The position numbers were made by a program, and so were the translations under genes. The notes under the pieces were generated by a model. It saw only the letters and a list, made by a program, of their open reading frames with translations. It searched no databases and was not told where the DNA came from. Of a stretch of 5,568 nt of DNA, positions 1-5,553 are shown piece by piece; within the stretch, counting starts at the first letter, position 1; each line of letters begins with the position of its first letter. The stretch is taken from the NCBI GenBank assembly GCA_020859645.1, contig JAJBVU010000102.1, positions 3,056-8,623 on the forward strand, read 5' to 3'. The DNA comes from Eubacterium sp. Its GTDB lineage: Bacteria; Bacillota; Clostridia; Lachnospirales; CAG-274.

Positions 1-443
1 CATTAATAGCATATTTTTCTCTTTCGGGAAAAACAAAAAAGGCTGCCGAGAAGCTTAAAAGCCTTACAGGGGGAGACCTGTTTGAAATTAAGGGGGAAAA
101 GAATTACGGAAACTACTTTAAAGCCATAGCCATAGGGGGCAAGGAAATTGCCACAGGGGAACTGCCGAAGGTAACAACCCAGGTTAAGGGCTTTGAAGCC
201 TATGACCGCATACTTTTGGGCTTTCCCGTTTGGTACGGCAGCTGCCCCCGTATAATCCGCTCCTTTGCAGCTGAATATGACTTTTCGGGCAAGGAAGTGT
301 ATGTTTTCTGCACAAGCCCCGCGTCGGGTGCGAACAAGTCCGCAGAGACGGTTAAGGAAATCTGCGGCGGCGCTTCGGTTCGCTCTTCTTTGCGAATAAG
401 CGGTCAAAGTGATGATGAGCTAAAGGCTTGGCTTGGGGAATAA
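1..443 (+). CDS. Flavodoxin family protein, 5' end cut by the window
   Basis: Short-chain flavodoxin, a cytoplasmic FMN protein that would carry electrons or reduce a small substrate; the partner cannot be told. The first complete codon is at base 3 and 146 residues are visible before TAA. The visible protein opens with LIAYFSLSGKTKK, a hydrophobic first strand followed by the FMN-phosphate loop (SLSGKT, fitting S/T-x-S/T-G-x-T). The second flavin loop is LLGFPVWYG, where Trp77 (visible numbering) is placed to stack on the isoalloxazine ring. The third is FCTSPASGANKS, followed by a C-terminal helix ending in AWLGE. This order resembles the Flavodoxin_4 group common in Clostridia. Flavodoxins run about 150 residues, so only about 3-6 N-terminal residues should be missing. 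The true start and promoter lie upstream. The next gene begins 54 bases downstream, so cotranscription is possible. Family is confident; redox partner is unknown. Confidence 0.9.
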   Translation, partial: LIAYFSLSGKTKKAAEKLKSLTGGDLFEIKGEKNYGNYFKAIAIGGKEIATGELPKVTTQVKGFEAYDRILLGFPVWYGSCPRIIRSFAAEYDFSGKEVYVFCTSPASGANKSAETVKEICGGASVRSSLRISGQSDDELKAWLGE

Positions 444-497
444 GCTTAGGAAGCTTCTTATTGATTATATTATGAAAAAGAAAAGAGGATTAATTAA

Positions 498-1004
498 ATG
501 AGAAATTACAAAAAGATATTCGGTGCTGTTTTGCTTATAGCTGCGGTATTCGTTGTTATAACTGCATACACCAATATAAGCAATCAAAGAAGCTATGTTT
601 CGGTCTTAAAAATACCCGATGTTTGGAAGCTTAAGGCAGTTAAACAGAATTGGGACGAACCTGTTGATGTAACAACGGAAGAGCTCAGCGAAAGCTATAG
701 GCTTATGAAGCTTGACTATGACGGCTTTTACATAACCGTAAATGAGAATGAGTATGACAGACACGGAGATGATGCCGTTGTGAACTCCTTTGTTGTTTAC
801 AGTGATAAATACAGGTTTACAAATAAAAAAATAGGAGTGGGAAGCCCCAAAGAAGATATTGTTGACTTATATTTGGGGAAATACACTGAAATCAGCGGCT
901 TAAGCTCAAATGAATGCGGTTATATCATCGGCAGATATTGGGTGTATTTTGATTTTGACAATAATGACACTGTTGAAAAAATTTCCATAACGGACGGTAT
1001 ATAA
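498..1004 (+). CDS. Membrane-anchored protein of unknown function (168 aa)
   Basis: I do not recognise a named family. Residues 1-6 are basic (MRNYKK) and 7-24 form one hydrophobic segment with no lipobox cysteine. The protein is therefore probably an N-in, C-out membrane-anchored protein, or has an uncleaved signal. The remaining ~140 residues are hydrophilic, rich in Tyr, Asp and Glu, and should lie outside the cell. The C-terminal part (residues 111-165) has the pattern KIGVGSPKEDIV...LY, then GYIIGRYWVYFDFD, then DTVEKISI. I associate this layout with small exported clostridial domains: a helix starting at GxxxxDI, then two beta strands ending in a D/N-rich turn. It loosely recalls BamE/SmpA-like folds, but that is speculation. 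The start is supported by AGAGGA at 484-489, eight bases before ATG. It ends 199 bases before the stop of the convergent hydrolase gene, with a terminator between them. Confidence 0.8.
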   Translation: MRNYKKIFGAVLLIAAVFVVITAYTNISNQRSYVSVLKIPDVWKLKAVKQNWDEPVDVTTEELSESYRLMKLDYDGFYITVNENEYDRHGDDAVVNSFVVYSDKYRFTNKKIGVGSPKEDIVDLYLGKYTEISGLSSNECGYIIGRYWVYFDFDNNDTVEKISITDGI

Positions 1005-1153
1005 CCAAAGAAGTAAGTCTCACGCCTACGGCAATCTGTTTCAACAATCTTATCATTCAGAATAAACGGATTGTCGGCAGGGGTACTTATTTTCAATTCG
1101 GCAGGAGTGCAGGGAGAGCCCGAAAGACATGAGACATACATAACCTTTAAACA

Positions 1154-1200
1154 GGCGGAAAACGGAATTATATAATTTCACTTTCCGCCCTTTTAATTTT
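1154..1200 (+). terminator. Strong hairpin terminator between convergent genes
   Basis: The arms GGCGGAAA (1154-1161) and TTTCCGCC (1182-1189) pair perfectly over 8 bp. After a 2x2 mismatch (AC/AC), an inner stem GGAATT/AATTTC (one G-T wobble) closes on ATAT. The plus-strand arm is followed by CTTTTAATTTT (1190-1200), so it should end transcription of the 498-1004 gene. Read from the minus strand the tail is TGTTTAAAGG, which is weaker. It may still act on the 1203-1892 transcript, whose stop codon lies only 13 bases from the hairpin. Confidence 0.8.
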
Positions 1201-1202
1201 GT

Positions 1203-1892
1203 TTAACCGCATATAAAGACCGCCGCAGCTGTTTCATAAACCTTTACCTTTATGCCGAAAATTTCATCTTCCTTAAAAGGAATTTCTCCGGCAATGATTT
1301 TATCCGTAAATGTCATAAGCTCCGGAATAATATGGGGCTTAAGAATTAAAGAGCCGTGCGACGGAATTATTGTATCATATTCCTCTCTGCAAGCCCATAC
1401 TTTGTCCAAGCTTTGACGGTAAGCGGTTATATTGCGCATAGCGCCGAATAAAAATATACTGCCGTCCTGAATAGAATCTGCGCTGAAAAGAGTTCGGCGG
1501 TTAATATCCAATAAAGCAATGCTTCCGGGAGTGTGACCGGGCTGTGTAATAATACGTAGAGGTCTGTCTCCTAAGTCAATAATGTCGCCGTCCCATACAG
1601 GGGTTGGTGTGGGGTGAGATGGCGAACCCTGAAAATAGTTTACATACTCCGCCGGATGCATTAAAGCAGTGCCGAAGGCATTGTTCCCTGAAATATGGTC
1701 TATATCGGCGTGGGTGTTTATAAGCCGTATCGGCAGATCTGTAAGCTTTTCACCGATTTCTTCGGCGTTTTCCGTTGTCATTCCGCTGTCAATCATAAGC
1801 GCCTTTTGAGAGCCTGTTAACAGAAAAAATCTTACTCCGTCGTTTTCAATTGCCCAAGTGTTTTTGTCAATTTGTTTTATTTCATAATTCAT
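1203..1892 (-). CDS. Metallo-beta-lactamase-fold hydrolase (229 aa)
   Basis: A cytoplasmic hydrolase of the metallo-beta-lactamase superfamily; the glyoxalase II, lactonase and beta-lactamase branches share this fold and the substrate here is unknown. Visible motifs are the strand/turn ALMIDSG (31-37), the metal motif THADIDHISGN (60-70), QPGHTPGS (117-124) with His120, FSADS (136-140) with Asp139, and PSHG (177-180) with His179. The signature is HxDxDH (His61, Asp63, Asp65, His66) rather than HxHxDH, so the usual second histidine is Asp63. HxDxDH is known in some branches, such as the ComEC-type domain, so this need not mean loss of activity. There is no signal peptide, and the length is normal for a stand-alone domain. 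AAAGGAG (complement of 1902-1908) lies 9 bases before the ATG, and a well-formed promoter lies upstream. It is monocistronic and divergent from the SpoIID-like gene. Confidence 0.92.
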   Translation of the reverse strand: MNYEIKQIDKNTWAIENDGVRFFLLTGSQKALMIDSGMTTENAEEIGEKLTDLPIRLINTHADIDHISGNNAFGTALMHPAEYVNYFQGSPSHPTPTPVWDGDIIDLGDRPLRIITQPGHTPGSIALLDINRRTLFSADSIQDGSIFLFGAMRNITAYRQSLDKVWACREEYDTIIPSHGSLILKPHIIPELMTFTDKIIAGEIPFKEDEIFGIKVKVYETAAAVFICG

Positions 1893-1942
1893 AGGCTTTT
1901 TCTCCTTTATAATCTTGTTTTTCCTTATTAATTCCTAAATAA

Positions 1943-1971
1943 AGTATACCATAATTTTTCAAATATATCAA
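1943..1971 (-). promoter_or_regulatory. SigA-type promoter with extended -10 for the hydrolase gene
   Basis: On the minus strand, the -35 box is TTGATA (complement of 1966-1971) and the -10 box is TATACT (complement of 1943-1948), with the optimal 17-base spacer. The two bases TG just before the -10 (TGGTATACT) make an extended -10. Transcription should start near 1936-1937, about 45 bases before the ATG at 1892. The boxes match the SigA consensus closely and the orientation fits the gene. Confidence 0.75.
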
Positions 1972-1990
1972 TCCAAAGGCGATATTTTCG

Positions 1991-2036
1991 GCATATTTTA
2001 AAGGCTCATTTAATATATATTGTATAGGGATAAAAT
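1991..2036 (+). promoter_or_regulatory. Probable promoter region of the SpoIID-like gene, boxes uncertain
   Basis: This A/T-rich stretch must carry the start signal for the 2067 gene, but no SigA promoter stands out. The best SigA-like reading is TTTAAT (2009-2014), a 16-base spacer and TAAAAT (2031-2036), with a poor -35. GCATATT at 1991-1997 matches the sporulation SigE -35 consensus (KMATATT), but the partner -10 (TATATATT at 2014-2021) is weak and two bases further away than usual. Neither assignment is secure. Confidence 0.25.
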
Positions 2037-2066
2037 ATTTTTCAGAAAATATGCGGAGGACAGGCT

Positions 2067-4256
2067 ATGAAGAAACTTTTGATTATATTTTTGACAATAG
2101 GCTTAGGGGCGGTGCTTTCCGGCTGCGGAAAAAACGAGGTTAAAAGCCCCGAAGCCAAAACACAGGCAGGGGCTTACGGCGAGGCAAAGCCTGTTACAAG
2201 GGGCGAAGCCGCCAGAATGCTGGCGCTGTGTCTTTACGGATACGATGAAATTTGCTCAATGGAAGAAACAGCGGCGTTTAAGGACATAAGCCGTGAGGAC
2301 AGCCTATATAAATATGTCAATGCGGTTTACACAGCCGGGGTTATGACAGGCGGCGGAGAAAGCTTCAGACCGGGAGATTATTTGACGGTGGGCGAAGCTG
2401 AAATAATTATAGACGGTGCCGATAAGTCCGGCAGACTTTCAATAGCCGCTGATGATGAAACAGCGGAAAACCCTGTTTCCTACTACATTTGGACGCAGAT
2501 TTTATCAAAAATGAATGAAGCCGGGGATTTTTCGGATATAAGCATAAAGGAAACGGCTCTTCTTAAAACAGGGCAGACAGGCAGTGACATTGAGGGCTAT
2601 GCCGTTACTTCAGAAGGGTTTTTCAAAACCGACGGCTTTTTGGATAACGCCTTAGAGGACAGCCTTGCTGAGCTTTTAATGAAGGGTGACAGCATAATAG
2701 GGGTTTTGTCCGTAAAATCTTCGGAAATCAATCTTAAAAGCTGTTTGGTTTTGAGTGTTGAGGATGGCGATGCCGTTGTTTTTACCGAGGGAGTCAAAAA
2801 GTATTGGAAGTGCGGTGTTGACATTGATGAAGAAACGCCCTTTGGAGCGGATTTAACTGTCACCGAGGGGGAAATTACCGCTTTGGAAACCTTTCCAACT
2901 GAAAAAGAGGGCAGGATAATTTCAGTAGGTGACGGACTTATTTTGTTTGATGACGGCTATTCCTATGAGATAGGGGAGAATTTCAAGGTTTACAACACCT
3001 ATGAGGGAGTGAGCTGCGGAGGCAGCGAAAAGCTGTTAAGCGGAGAGAACATAAAGATTTTGTTTAAGTATAACAAGGCTGTTTTCGCTCTTTGCAGTGA
3101 AAAGCCCGATGAGAATATAATAAGGGTTGCCCTAAGCTCTTCTGACGGTTCATTAATTCGAAAAGGTGTAAGCTTGGGAGCAGACAGCGAATATACTGTG
3201 GGAGACGGAGAATTCTCTCAGGGAGAAGTCATTGAAATTAATTCCCAAAACAAAAACAAATATTTTAAGGGAAAGCTTACTTCCTTTGAAGCAAAATCGG
3301 GTATAATAAAAATTGACGGAGTTGAATACGAGGGCAAAGCGGATATTCTGGCTTTGGAAGGCGGCTTTTGCGTTGTTTTGGAAACAAGCCTTGAATATTA
3401 TCTCACAGGAGTGGTATGTGCGGAAATGCCCTCGTCCTACGGAAGCGAAGCCCTTAAGGCGCAGGCTCTTGCCGCAAGGAGCTATGCCTGTAACCAAATG
3501 AGGGAAAGAGGGGCTGTTTCATACGGAGCAAATGTTGATGATACAAAGGCATATCAGGTTTTTGACGTAAATACAATTTGTGAAGAAAGCGAGACTGCCG
3601 TTAAAGAAACTGAAGGGGAGGTTATTATTTATAACGGTGATGTTATAAATGCCTGTTTTTACTCCACCTCCTGCGGAATAGGGGCAAACAGCGGTGAGGT
3701 TTGGGGAAAGGACGGAATTTACCCGTGGATAACCCCCGAATATTTAAGCAGCCGTATTATAGGTGACATCAACCCTGATTTTTCCTCGGAAGAAAAGGCT
3801 TTGGAATTTTTTAAAGGTCTTGACGGTAAAGGACTTGAAAGCGCATATCCCTATTACCGTTGGTCTGTGACTGCTTCAGCCGATGATTTTTCAGCCAATG
3901 TGGGAAAAGTTGAGTCCGTTGAGGTTTTAAAAAGGGGTGAAGGGGGCAACGTTATGGAAATTTTAATCGAGGGCGAAGAAGCGGATGAAACCGTTACAGG
4001 TGAGGGCAGTGTCAGAAAAATTTTGAAGAACGCCGATATTAAGTGTTCCGACGGAAGCACCGCTGTTCTTGATTGTCTGCCCTCAAGCTTTTTTGCCGTT
4101 GAGGTTATAGACGGCACAATATATTTTTACGGCGGAGGTTACGGTCACGGTGTAGGTATGAGCCAAAACGGAGCTGACGCCCTTGCTGCTTTGGGATATA
4201 ATTACAAAGAAATTATCGAATATTTTTATAAGGGCGCTGAAGTGGGAAAAGTTTAA
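2067..4256 (+). CDS. SLH-region lipoprotein with SpoIID/LytB peptidoglycan-lytic domain (729 aa)
   Basis: Probable cell-wall-remodelling lipoprotein. Residues 1-19 are a signal peptide ending in the lipobox LSGC, so Cys20 should be lipidated and the protein held on the outer face of the membrane. Residues 42-115 resemble S-layer homology motifs: TRGEAARML, then FKDIS, AVYTAGVMTG and FRPGDYLTVGEA. Residues ~150-350 are beta-rich and match no family I recognise. From about 351 (IIRVALSSSDGS) to the end is a full SpoIID/LytB module: ETSLEYYLTGVVCAEMP, EALKAQALAARSYA, FYSTSCG, LPSSFF and GGGYGHGVGMSQNGA (689-703). Glu453 in AEMP aligns with the catalytic Glu of SpoIID (Glu88 in Bacillus subtilis), a lytic transglycosylase that cuts glycan strands during engulfment; LytB enhances an amidase. 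The usual spoIID neighbours are absent, so I leave the symbol blank. GGAGGA (2055-2060) lies 6 bases before ATG. Confidence 0.92.
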   Translation: MKKLLIIFLTIGLGAVLSGCGKNEVKSPEAKTQAGAYGEAKPVTRGEAARMLALCLYGYDEICSMEETAAFKDISREDSLYKYVNAVYTAGVMTGGGESFRPGDYLTVGEAEIIIDGADKSGRLSIAADDETAENPVSYYIWTQILSKMNEAGDFSDISIKETALLKTGQTGSDIEGYAVTSEGFFKTDGFLDNALEDSLAELLMKGDSIIGVLSVKSSEINLKSCLVLSVEDGDAVVFTEGVKKYWKCGVDIDEETPFGADLTVTEGEITALETFPTEKEGRIISVGDGLILFDDGYSYEIGENFKVYNTYEGVSCGGSEKLLSGENIKILFKYNKAVFALCSEKPDENIIRVALSSSDGSLIRKGVSLGADSEYTVGDGEFSQGEVIEINSQNKNKYFKGKLTSFEAKSGIIKIDGVEYEGKADILALEGGFCVVLETSLEYYLTGVVCAEMPSSYGSEALKAQALAARSYACNQMRERGAVSYGANVDDTKAYQVFDVNTICEESETAVKETEGEVIIYNGDVINACFYSTSCGIGANSGEVWGKDGIYPWITPEYLSSRIIGDINPDFSSEEKALEFFKGLDGKGLESAYPYYRWSVTASADDFSANVGKVESVEVLKRGEGGNVMEILIEGEEADETVTGEGSVRKILKNADIKCSDGSTAVLDCLPSSFFAVEVIDGTIYFYGGGYGHGVGMSQNGADALAALGYNYKEIIEYFYKGAEVGKV

Positions 4257-4269
4257 AAATTTTGTTAAA

Positions 4270-4306
4270 ACGGTAAAATATTAAAAAATTTATTGAATAT
4301 CACCGT
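4270..4306. repeat. Interrupted inverted repeat across the -35 of the DJ-1 promoter
   Basis: ACGGT (4270-4274) pairs with ACCGT (4302-4306), and inside it ATATT (4278-4282) pairs with AATAT (4296-4300). The spacers between the two blocks are unequal (AAA on the left, C on the right). The right half overlaps the -35 box, a position typical of an operator. On the plus strand no T-run follows, so it is not an intrinsic terminator for the upstream gene. The minus strand does have a T-rich tail, but no gene is read that way here. Confidence 0.45.
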
Positions 4307-4322
4307 CTGCTTATGGTATAAT
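4293..4322 (+). promoter_or_regulatory. Near-consensus promoter of the DJ-1 operon, extended -10 and UP-like tract
   Basis: The -35 box TTGAAT (4293-4298) and the perfect -10 box TATAAT (4317-4322) are separated by 18 bases. TG at 4314-4315 gives an extended -10 (TGGTATAAT). The run TTAAAAAATTTA just upstream (4281-4292) resembles an UP element. The likely start is near 4329, about 30 bases before the GTG. This makes the DJ-1 gene independent of the SpoIID-like gene, which ends about 40 bases before the -35 box. Confidence 0.8.
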
Positions 4323-4343
4323 TAAAAGAGAATTGTTTCAGAC

Positions 4344-4352
4344 GAGGAGGAA
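4344..4352 (+). promoter_or_regulatory. Strong ribosome binding site that fixes a GTG start
   Basis: GAGGAGGAA is almost a full complement of the 16S rRNA 3' end. Its GGAGG core ends 7 bases before GTG at 4358. The next in-frame ATG is codon 19, which would delete the conserved first strand and Glu16, so GTG is the start. Confidence 0.85.
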
Positions 4353-4357
4353 TTTAA

Positions 4358-4903
4358 GTGAAAAAGGTATATGTTTTTTTGGGCGACGGCTTTGAAACAG
4401 TTGAAGCCCTTATGTCCGTTGACGTTTTGAGAAGGGGCGGAGTTGACGTTGAGACGGTTTCAATAATGAATGATATCAGGGTTTTAAGCTCTCACAATGT
4501 AGCGGTAAAGGCTGATATAATGCTTAATGATGCAGAGCTTGATACTTGCGAAATGATGGTTCTGCCCGGCGGTCTTGGGGGAACAAACAACATAAAGGCT
4601 AATGATAAGCTTATTTCTGCTCTTAAGGCTCAGGCTCAGAAGGGCAAATACGTCTGCGCAATCTGCGCCGCACCTTCAGCCCTTGGTATAAACGGTATTC
4701 TTAAGGGAAAGAAAGCCACAGTTTACCCCGGTTTTGAAGCTGAAATGAAGGGCGCAGAGGTTACAGGGGAAAATGTAACCGTAGACGGAAATATCATTAC
4801 GGGAAAAGGCCCGGGAATGGCTTTGGAGTTTGCTTTAACCCTTCTTAACACCCTTAAGGGCGAAAAAGTATGTGCCGATGTTAAAGCCGGTATGCTTCTT
4901 TAA
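4358..4903 (+). CDS. DJ-1/PfpI family protein (ThiJ/YajL-like, 181 aa)
   Basis: Cytoplasmic single-domain member of the DJ-1/PfpI superfamily (DJ-1, YajL, PfpI). Family members act as oxidative-stress or carbonyl-stress proteins, and some are proposed glyoxalases or deglycases; the exact activity here is unknown. The N-terminal strand KKVYVFLGDGFETVEAL carries Glu16, which aligns with Glu18 of human DJ-1 through the shared VDVxRR segment. VLPGGLGG (68-75) is the glycine loop. AICAAPSALG (101-110) is the nucleophile elbow with Cys103, equivalent to DJ-1 Cys106. ATVYPGFEAEM holds Tyr where human DJ-1 has His126, a change common in bacterial homologues as I recall. TGKGPGMALEFAL is the usual C-terminal motif. 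The length is typical. It starts at GTG and has its own strong promoter. The next gene follows after 39 bases with no evident promoter or terminator, so the two are probably cotranscribed. Confidence 0.93.
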   Translation: MKKVYVFLGDGFETVEALMSVDVLRRGGVDVETVSIMNDIRVLSSHNVAVKADIMLNDAELDTCEMMVLPGGLGGTNNIKANDKLISALKAQAQKGKYVCAICAAPSALGINGILKGKKATVYPGFEAEMKGAEVTGENVTVDGNIITGKGPGMALEFALTLLNTLKGEKVCADVKAGMLL

Positions 4904-4942
4904 TTGGCTGACTTAACACTTACAAAAGCTTGGTGATTTTAA

Positions 4943-5461
4943 ATGAATGCTTTGCAGAAATATTTTGCTTACAGGCAAAGCCTTATAAATCAATATACAA
5001 AGGGCGATATGACTAAGGAAGAATATCTCGATGAAAACTTAGAAGCCGTTCTTTCCTTAAGAGACAAGCCCTTTAAATATGTTGACAATGTTGATAAAGG
5101 GCTTTTTAATTATCAATATTATAATGCTATGGCTAAGGCGTGCCGTATGGAAAAAAGGGGAGTTACAAGCGAAGAGGGGCTTATAATTCAGGATAAAATA
5201 AACTATTTTTATGACTGTAAGGACAGAGCCACTATGAAAATTCTGAGACTCTGCGACTTCAGGGATACCGAAGGCTATTTTATAAAGGTCAGAAGCCGTT
5301 TTTTAAGCGGCAGACTGTTTGAAATTTTGCTTAAGGAATATGAGGGGATAGTTCTCCACTCTCAAAATGAGGGTATATTAAATGCTCTCAGAGAAGCCGG
5401 TGTCTTTAAAGAGGGTACGAGGAAGTCCGTCATAGATTATTACATCAATTCAAAATATTGA
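4943..5461 (+). CDS. Conserved clostridial protein of unknown function, probably DUF6648 (172 aa)
   Basis: No known enzymatic motif is visible. The pattern resembles a small protein family I recall from Clostridia under the name DUF6648; the name is from memory and tentative. Supporting segments are GDMTKEEYLDEN (21-32), NYQYYNAMAK (56-65), YFIKVRSRFLSGRLFEILLKEYE (112-134), GIVLHS (135-140) and the tail GVFKEGTRKSVIDYYINSKY. There is no signal peptide or membrane segment, so it is cytoplasmic. It is charged and Tyr-rich, predicted mostly helical with a short alpha/beta C-terminal part. The ribosome binding site is weak (GGTGA at 4932-4936, 6 bases before ATG) compared with its upstream neighbour. 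That suggests lower output or dependence on reading through from the DJ-1 gene. It ends 40 bases before a hairpin repeat. Coding is confident; function is unknown. Confidence 0.85.
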   Translation: MNALQKYFAYRQSLINQYTKGDMTKEEYLDENLEAVLSLRDKPFKYVDNVDKGLFNYQYYNAMAKACRMEKRGVTSEEGLIIQDKINYFYDCKDRATMKILRLCDFRDTEGYFIKVRSRFLSGRLFEILLKEYEGIVLHSQNEGILNALREAGVFKEGTRKSVIDYYINSKY

Positions 5462-5500
5462 CACAGCGACAATTTAATCTCGCAGTTAGAGCATCGTCAA

Positions 5501-5553
5501 GGCTCCCCTTGAGGGGAGCTGTCAGCGAAGCTGACTGAGAGGTGGAGCAGTTA
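5501..5553. repeat. Two-hairpin intergenic repeat (REP/MITE-like)
   Basis: Two perfect hairpins lie back to back. The first is GCTCCCC (5502-5508), loop TTGA and GGGGAGC (5513-5519), with an extra G-T pair outside. The second is GTCAGC (5521-5526), loop GAA and GCTGAC (5530-5535), followed by TGAGAGGTGG. From memory, elements of this design (a GCTCCCC/GGGGAGC hairpin, then a GTC..GAC hairpin and TGAG-GG) are scattered in many copies between genes in gut Clostridia; this could not be checked here. The 7-base direct repeat GCAGTTA flanks it at 5482-5488 and 5547-5553. There is no T-run on the plus-strand side, so it is a poor intrinsic terminator, though it may stabilise the end of the upstream mRNA. 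Confidence 0.65.

Noticed and set aside
3..407. 134-codon open frame on the minus strand across the flavodoxin gene
   Set aside because: It is antisense to a gene with clear flavodoxin motifs, and its translation shows no family signal.
442..456. Hairpin AAGCTT-AGG-AAGCTT just after the flavodoxin stop codon
   Set aside because: The stem is only 6 bp and each arm is self-palindromic. The following sequence is CTTATTGATT, not a T-run, so it is too weak to call a terminator.
472..501. Nine-codon leader frame (MKKKRGLIK) whose TGA overlaps the ATG at 498
   Set aside because: It has no ribosome binding site at proper spacing, and such a short frame is expected by chance in A-rich leader DNA.
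2597..4117. Several open frames inside the SpoIID-like gene (minus 2597-2863, 3153-3497, 3854-4117; plus 3313-3501)
   Set aside because: They lie wholly within a long gene with recognised domains, and their translations are low-complexity or unremarkable shadows.
4257..4292. Intrinsic terminator for the SpoIID-like gene
   Set aside because: The region is A/T-rich, but the only hairpin (4270-4306) is not followed by a T-run on the plus strand. How this transcript ends is not evident.
1..5461. A redox or stress island linking flavodoxin, metallo-hydrolase and DJ-1 protein
   Set aside because: The three genes are in separate transcription units on both strands, with a wall protein between them. 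Proximity alone does not support a shared pathway.
5501..5535. Reading the two downstream hairpins as a CRISPR unit, riboswitch or tRNA-like RNA
   Set aside because: There is only one copy in the window, no regular spacing and no following gene to control. It better fits a dispersed hairpin repeat.
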